Shown here: positions 1-7,000 of the stretch, in pieces
How positions within the stretch are numbered: the first letter of the stretch is position 1
How the letters are laid out: each line of letters opens with the position of its first letter
Origin: a virus
Virus record (IMG/VR): IMGVR_UViG_3300021197_000619
Coordinates: 1-27,824 of that record
DNA: 27,824 bases
Strand: one strand, 5' to 3'
Position numbers and translations under genes: made by a program
The notes under the pieces: model-generated
What the model saw: only the letters and a program-made list of their open reading frames with translations
Databases searched by the model: none
Told to the model about the DNA's origin: nothing

Positions 1-179
1 AACTTACCATGCTCACTTATAAATAAAGTATGAGTATTAAATTCTTTAAATTTTTTTAATGATATTTGTTTGTCAACTAAAAACTTAGCGCTAAACTGTA
101 CTACGCTAATGTCATCTTTATATTGGCCAAAGCTTAAGGTTGTGAATAAAAGCCCTACTATTATTATTACATGTTTCAT
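1..179 (-). CDS. Secreted small protein, partial (runs off the left edge)
   Basis: The reading frame starts at ATG 179 and is open to the window edge, giving 59 complete codons; the C-terminus is missing. The start overlaps the stop of the upstream membrane protein as ATGA. Residues 1-18 form a signal peptide (MKHVIIIVGLLFTTLSFGQ), with likely cleavage just before or after the Gln. The SFGQ ending is common in flavobacterial exported proteins. The mature part begins YKDDISVVQFSAKF, which faintly recalls the central strand of thioredoxin-like folds. However, no CxxC active site follows where it would be expected, so I do not call an oxidoreductase. An exported protein at the end of a late operon could act in lysis or in the periplasm. 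The gene and signal peptide are well supported; the function is unknown. Confidence 0.7.
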   Translation of the reverse strand, partial: MKHVIIIVGLLFTTLSFGQYKDDISVVQFSAKFLVDKQISLKKFKEFNTHTLFISEHGK

Positions 180-481
180 GGTCTTTTTTGTATTTCATAC
201 AATCTTGCGTCTAAAGTTTTCATCATTTCTTTAATTTCATCAACATCTTTTTCAATGTTATCTACTTGCTCAATTACTTTTTCAACGTTAGATCTTATTA
301 GTTCGTCTTTGTACTTAAACTCAATACTTGATATCTCAGGCTTAGGTTCTGTCATAGCGATAGCTATATCAGACTTTAGTGTAAAATAAGTTGTAGCTAA
401 TGCTATAGTAAATCCTACTATTGTGCCTATAGTTTTAAGGTCAAGTGTTACTTTAGTTTGTTCGCCAATTTCTTGTGCCAT
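176..481 (-). CDS. Small one-pass membrane protein with coiled coil; holin or spanin-like candidate
   Basis: This 101-residue protein has a polar N-terminus (residues 1-15), one hydrophobic segment at about residues 17-36 (TIGTIVGFTIALATTYFTL), and a charged, heptad-like helix from about residue 60 to the end (rich in E, D, K, V and I). One membrane helix followed by a coiled coil suits a phage lysis-cassette or membrane-anchored protein. A holin is possible but would be an unusual topology for one, and no lysozyme or amidase lies next to it in this window. Its start overlaps the stop of the upstream gene (TAATG) and its stop overlaps the next start (ATGA), so it is translationally coupled on both sides. 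The topology is clear; the lysis role is inferred from position and size. Confidence 0.7.
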   Translation of the reverse strand: MAQEIGEQTKVTLDLKTIGTIVGFTIALATTYFTLKSDIAIAMTEPKPEISSIEFKYKDELIRSNVEKVIEQVDNIEKDVDEIKEMMKTLDARLYEIQKRP

Positions 482-903
482 TATTTTGAAAGTTTTTTTG
501 CGTTTTTCTTAACTCTTCTTTTAATTAATCTTACAGCTTTATCGTCAGTTTCAGTTATTTTACCTTCTGCAAAAAGTTGATCTTGAGCTTTTTCATAAGC
601 CTCTTGCTCTTCTGTATTGTCAGGTGTTCCGCCAAATTTAGTTTCCATCTTAGGACTTAGGTCGTAATTTTTATCACTTATTTTTTTAGTCTTATAGTCT
701 CCTCCCATTAAATACCCATCTTTAATAAGTTTAGGATTTTTAATTCTTAAAGTATCGCCTTTTTGCCCACCAGTACTTTCAAAAGTACGTAAAACATACT
801 TTCCTTTTTCATCTTCTTTTACTTCACCAGTATTTTCTCCTACTGTCGTGCCGTTATCATGTAAAGGTGACGCGTAAAAGTTTGGTATTTTTATTCCTCC
901 CAT
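481..903 (-). CDS. Uncharacterised 140-residue phage protein
   Basis: I do not recognise this family. It is a soluble, Gly/Lys/Asp-rich protein with no signal peptide or membrane segment. The first half (residues 1-80) has short alternating polar and hydrophobic stretches that could be beta-structure. Residues 95-115 are acidic and probably helical. The last 20 residues are very basic (KAVRLIKRRVKKNAKKLSK), suggesting nucleic-acid or phospholipid contact. The start overlaps the preceding stop by one base (TAATG), and the stop overlaps the start of the membrane protein gene in the same way, so the gene is part of a tightly coupled cassette. No SD site precedes it. Coding status is strong from the coupling; the role is unknown. 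Confidence 0.65.
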   Translation of the reverse strand: MGGIKIPNFYASPLHDNGTTVGENTGEVKEDEKGKYVLRTFESTGGQKGDTLRIKNPKLIKDGYLMGGDYKTKKISDKNYDLSPKMETKFGGTPDNTEEQEAYEKAQDQLFAEGKITETDDKAVRLIKRRVKKNAKKLSK

Positions 904-1079
904 TATTTTTTCTTTTTTTCTTCGTAAGCTTTTCTACTTTTTTTAGCCTTAGCTATTTCAGCCTTAGACTTTTGCTTGTGTACTTTAGGCTTTGCAATAT
1001 CTCTATCACACTCTCTGTAGTTCTTAAACATTAGTTTATATAAAAACTTGTTCCATAATTCTTGTAGTTTGTCTATCAT
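903..1079 (-). CDS. Small basic protein, 58 residues
   Basis: A short gene whose ATG at 1079 overlaps the TGA of the giant gene (ATGA), and whose TAA shares its last base with the next ATG (TAATG). The protein begins MIDKLQELWNKFLYKLMFKN, an amphipathic helix with aromatic and Leu residues on one face. From about residue 30 onward it is almost purely Lys/Ala/Glu/Ser and predicted as a charged helix (ends AYEEKKKK). The stop-start overlaps on both sides are strong evidence that it is translated, although it is short. The basic tail could bind nucleic acid or membrane. No family is recognised. It fills what would otherwise be an unexplained 170-base gap between two larger genes. Confidence 0.6.
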   Translation of the reverse strand: MIDKLQELWNKFLYKLMFKNYRECDRDIAKPKVHKQKSKAEIAKAKKSRKAYEEKKKK

Positions 1080-4000
1080 TTCTTTTTATTTTGTAGTTCT
1101 ATTATTTTTTTAATTCTAACATCTTCATATTTTAGTTTTACTATTTCTTGTTTAGTAAGACCTAAATCTAGTAGCATTTGTTTTTGCTCTTTGCCACTAG
1201 TTTCTTTTTTCATTTTTAATACTTTATCTCTTAGTATTGTTTGAGGTGTTTGAACTTCTTTGTCTTCAACGCCATAATAAGGTAAACCAAGATCCCATGT
1301 TGACCAACCCATTAATAAAGCAACTTTTTGCCATTTGTCAGAGCTATCACTTGATGCTGCTCTTAGGTTATTTATTTTTTGTATTGCTCTATCAAGCGGT
1401 ACGTTTGTTAAGCCTGAAACTACTTGAGCAAAAGCTAAGTAAGCAGGGTTATTTAAATTAAAACCTTCTTGATTCATTTTTTCACGTTCCCAAGAAAAAG
1501 TATTAGCGCCACTTGTTAATTTTCTAACTTTAGAATCTAGTGGTGGTGAAAAACCAAACAGATCAGCTATAGCTTTTCTAAATTCAGGCGACCCTTTTTC
1601 TTTGTTAGCTTGTTTGTATATAGTAACTAAAGCATCTTTTATAGCAACAACTGCAGCGCCTTGTATACCAAGACCTCTTAAAAGTGAATCAGCCATACCA
1701 TTTGCTATTCTACCTGTTTTATCTTCTTTTTCTTCATCTTCTTCACCAAACGCTAAAGCAAATAACGCTGTTTGCAATGCATTAAATATAAGGTTTTGCA
1801 TTGCTCCATAGTAGATTATTTTAGATACATTAGTTTTCCAATCACCTCTACCATTTACAAGATCTTGAGTAGCTCTTTTTATTATACGAGCATACTGCAT
1901 TGGCGTATTAGCAAAAGCTAGTATTACACGACCAGCACCTGATGCTTGTTGTTGTGATATTTTACTTGGATTACTTGATTGTTGACTTGTTTCTGCAATA
2001 GCATAAAAATCATCAAACGCTTGTCTTTCAGCAGCTTTTTGATCCATACCACTTTTCATGTAAGCTTTAATTTGATTTCTATAAAACGTAGAACCACCAG
2101 CAGCAATAGCAAAGCTATCTGCTATTCTTGTAAGAACAAAACCTTTGCTAAGTAATAAGTTTAAAAATGCTTTAGGTTTGTTAGAGCTTTCAGATACAGC
2201 GTCTGCTATTTCAGATTCACTAACGTTAATTTTTAATCCATCACGTCTTTCAACTAAATAAGGTGAGTTCATTAATGTCATAAAATCTTTCCAATATTGC
2301 TTTTGATTTGCAAAAGCTTTACCAGCGGCTATAATATTATTATTACCAAAATTTATAAAATTTACAGCAGATATAGTTTGTAACACTGCAGTTCTTGTAT
2401 TTAAAAACATTATAGCACCAACAGAATTGTTTAACCAATTTAACAAACCGTCTACAATTCTTGAGTTACCTACAGGTCTGTTAGAACCTGACTTCATTCT
2501 ACGTATCATATCACGTAAAGCTTCTACGTATCTAGGACCGTAAGCAGCTTCAAGTTTATTCATTACTTTATCTGAAAATATTATATCAAGATTTTCATTA
2601 AACTCTTGCATGTATTCTTTTCTGTTAACCTTGTTTATTTCGTTAACAATATCAGAAGTAATATTACCAGCTAACCAGTTTTGACCAGGTTTAGGGTATG
2701 GTTTACCTTTTTGTATATTTATTAATTCATCTACAAAAACATCTAGTTCAGCATTATTAGAAACAAAATCATTTAACTCTTTAGCGTCTCTTTTAGATAA
2801 ACCAGGAACTTCCATACCTTGTCTTGTCCATACTGCAACTCTAGCGGCTTGACCAAATGTAAACCCTCCAATACCTGTTTGTTTAGATAATGACTTAGGC
2901 AATGTCTTAAGGCTGTTCTTTAATGCTTTAAAATCATTTGCAGCAGATATCTTAGCTCTAGTTACAGCTTGCTCTGCTCTATTGTAAGGATCAATTAAAT
3001 TATCTTGAAAAAACTGTAACTGTGCATCACCAACTTTTCCTTTGCCTAAAAATTTATATATTAAACCTACAAAATCCTCTGCAGATGGTGTTGTAAAGAA
3101 ACTAAATCTACCTTTTTTAGCACCAACTGTTTGCGCTCTTGCTCTAGAGTATTCAGCTTCAGATTTTATACCTGTGCTATCTTCAAGAATATCATTCATT
3201 ACTTTATCAAAAGTAACGCTTTTACTATATTTAGCTTGTTGTACTTTAGACTTTACATCTACTTGATCTAGTATGTCTTTAACAGCTTTGACGTTTCCAA
3301 TAGCATCATCTGCAAAATAAAAATCATTATAACCTTCTGCTGTTTTACTTACAATCCAATTAGCTTTAGCTTGTGGTGTTCCGTTTTCTAAACCTGTAAT
3401 GTTGTTTAATGGTATGTTTAAACCTATGCCATCTAAAAATGCTTTAATACCTGTAGCTGCAATTTGTGGCCTAGCTGTTAAAACAAATATATCTTTACTT
3501 CCAAACTTACCTTGACGTTTTAAAGCAAGATCAGCTAATGGACCTTTTTTAGCGTTAACAACATTGTCAAAATTACTAAAATCAAAAGTAGCTCCATCAG
3601 ATTCTAAATCACTAGCTTGCTCTGCAAATTGAGCAGCGCTAATTTCTTTTATGTTACCATCAATACTTGTTACTATAACTTTCTCTTTAGTTTTAGCTAG
3701 TGTATCATCAAAATCAAACACACTTATACCTTTAGGTTTTGTATTTAAAGATCTAGAAAACTTAAGAGTTTTATCATAGTTGTTTAATGTTTTTACTTGA
3801 GACTCCATACTCATATCAGTGTTAACCTTATCACCAAATGTGCCTGAGTTTTTGTTGCTAGCTTGTATAACGCCTTCTCCTAAACTTTGAACATAAGTAT
3901 TTAATCTACCTACAGATTTAGAAAACTTCATGTCAGGATTTCTAGCTTGTTCTAACATTAATTTGTTCTGAATATTAACTGCGCTAGGATCTGTTTTGAA

Positions 4001-7000
4001 CTTACCTTTTAAAGGATAACCCATAGTAGTTGCTATATCTAAACCAGTGTTTAGGTCTTGAATTGTATTTAAATTAATACCAGCAGCAGCTAATCTTAAA
4101 AAACCAGCGTTAGGTGTTACTATACTAGTTCCATCAGCAAATTTTTTATCTAGTTTTGCAATATCTAAAAGAACATCTGAAGAATTAGACAGTTGAATTT
4201 GAACAAAATTATCTTTAACACCTTTCATTATTGGTACAACTGTGTCTGTAGCTAAACCATATATAATAGAAAGACCAACTTTAGAAGCAGGTGGACTATG
4301 TTCTTCAATGTAATCAATATCTCTATCAGCTTGTTTTGTACCTTTAGGTGCTTTTACAAACACATCTGAAACACCCACAAAAGGCGCTGCAATTTTTATT
4401 AAACCTGTAGTTCCTTGATAAGCTTGAGAAATAAATAAAGCGGAGTCGTTTAAAGGAATTATTAATTTACCATAATTAGGATTACGTTTACCGTCTATAA
4501 ACTCTACACCATCTCTTTGATCTAGTATTTTAACAAAATCAGCTAAAGCTTTTTGATTTATATCTTCTTGAACTTTATTTGCTTTTTTCTGTTTTCTAGT
4601 TAATTTTGTATCTCTTTTTATTATAACTCTTGTAACTCCTTCAAACATTGGACTAGGATAAAGCTTGTCATTAGCTTTAGCCGCTGTAGTCATAGTGTTA
4701 TAAGCTGGATCACTTTCTCCATAATATAAAGATCCTCTTGATGCAATCCAGTCGGTTCTTGTAGTAGCTGAAGGTTTTTTTGATTTAAGTCCATCAGCCT
4801 CCACAAGCTCACCGCTTTTTGTTGTAAAGTATTTTTTAATGTTTGTAATTCCTGCAGCTTTAGCTTTTTTTATAGAGTCATAAGTTTTTGTTTCATTACC
4901 ATAAACAGTTTCTCTACCAAAGTTACTTAATTTTAATAATTTTACAAGTTTAAAAGGAACTTTACCATTTATTACAGAGGCAAGAACAGAGGCTTGTCTA
5001 GCTTCTCTATTACTTTTAGTAGCTGTTATGTCACCTTTTAATAAACCTTTATCTCTTAGATAATTAGTTACACTATCAACACCACCTAGTTGTGCAATTT
5101 CAAGAAGCTGTGTGTTTTGTTTTGGTGTTATAGTTTTACTAAACTTAGCGCCTGATTGTATTCTTTTACCTTGGTCAGGTACTTTTATTTCTAAAGCTCT
5201 GTTTTTTATATGAAAATCTAAAGCCGTTTTTAAGTTTTGCTGAAGATCTCCTCTAGAAATATCTTTTGTAGGTGGGTTAAAGTTTATAGATTCACCTTTG
5301 TTTTTACCATTTTGTATAGTAAGCGTAATAGGTTTACCTTGTATAATATCTCTATATTGTTTAATGGTGCCAACAAGATCACCATTATCGTTATACATTA
5401 CTTTACCAAGCTTGGTTGAAAGTATACCAGTAGACTTACCGGTATCACTTACAGTTTTAGGTAGTCTATTAAAATCAGAAAGAGCATTTTCTATTAAGAA
5501 TTTTTGTAAATTTCTAAGACCATCTCTATCTCTAGGATAAAAGTTTTGAGACTTTTTAGTTAAACCATCAACAGTTTTTATTCCAAACATGTCTGCATAA
5601 AACTGAGCTACTGATCTAGGTATTGGAAACTTAGGTGATCCTGCGTCTCTAAAACCTGTTATATCTCTATCTTTATAACCTTCAACAATTGTTTCAGTTA
5701 TTTTATTTTCAATTGCTTTTTTGCTAGTATCGTTTGAGTTTTTAAAATCTTCAGATAAAAAATCTTTATTAAAACTAGTTGTTTCTGTAGGTTTTTTAGC
5801 TAACCTAGTATTGTCTTTTTTACTTGTAGTAGTGTCTTCTGCTATTTGCATTGTGCCACCATCAATACTTTTCTCTTGCTTTTGTCTTTCACTTTTTTCT
5901 GCTAGCTTTTTGTTTGCTACCATTTTAGCAAATCTAGTATTAGCAAATATAGACTCGCCAAAACCTTCAGGACCTACTTTAGTTCCATCAGCTCTAGTTG
6001 CTTCAGGATTAAAGTTAAATATACGTTCGTACATTTCATCAATCATTTTGTCGCCTTGCTCTCTACTAGTTTCTCTAGATCTTATATAGTTATTTATAAC
6101 ACCACCTGGTTGTAACGCATCGGCAATAGCTTTAGCATCTTTTTCACTTCGCATGAATTTATCAAACTGTTCTTTAGTTTGTATTTCTGCAGGTATTAAA
6201 TCATTAATAGCTTCTAGTGGTGTAAGAGTTTTAGACTGTGCTGTAGTTCCTTTTATATCTTTACCTTGCTCTGCTAGTGTTGTAGCTCTATCAGACAATA
6301 CTCCAGATTTAGAATCTTTAACGTAGCCTCTAACAAAATCATATAAATCTTTACCATCTTTAAAACCTACATCAGTTGGCTTAACATTAGGTCCTACTGG
6401 ATTTTCATTAGCAGCATCACTAAATATATTAGAAAAGAAATTACCTAATCTTTTTACTAATGAAGGTTTTTCTACAAATGTTTCTAATGGTATTTCTCCT
6501 TCAGCTAATAACGAAGCGTACTGAGTTAGATATTCATCAGGAGCATCTTTTAATTCTTGTTCTGAATAAACTCTTTGTCCAGTTGCAGGATCAACTTGAG
6601 TTATTTTATCCATCAATAGCTTGTACCCAGCTGGATCTGTTTGTTCTAATATTTTTAAAAAATCATTTTTTAATTTTTCACCATTAGGTCCACTAAATTG
6701 TGATTTAAGTATTTTATGTAACAACTCATGTCTACCAACGCCAATAGCACCAGCTTCTCTCATGTGCTGTTTGTTAATTATTATTTGACCTTCTGGAGTT
6801 ATAAAAGCGTCTACATTACCGTCAGTACTACCTGTGGCTTCCATAAATTCTTTAGTTGTATTATAAGTTACAACTGCTTTGTTTTCTCCAATAAAGTTTT
6901 CAAACTCTCCGTCTTTTTTACCTATGTTTCCAAACTTTTCTGTAAAAGCTATATCTGCATCAACGTCAGAATCTATCTTAGCTTGTTGAGCATCTGTTCT

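Noticed and set aside
1-179. Thioredoxin-like protein suggested by the VVQFSAKF segment
   Set aside because: No CxxC follows the strand, and the C-terminal half lies outside the window, so the match is too weak to name.
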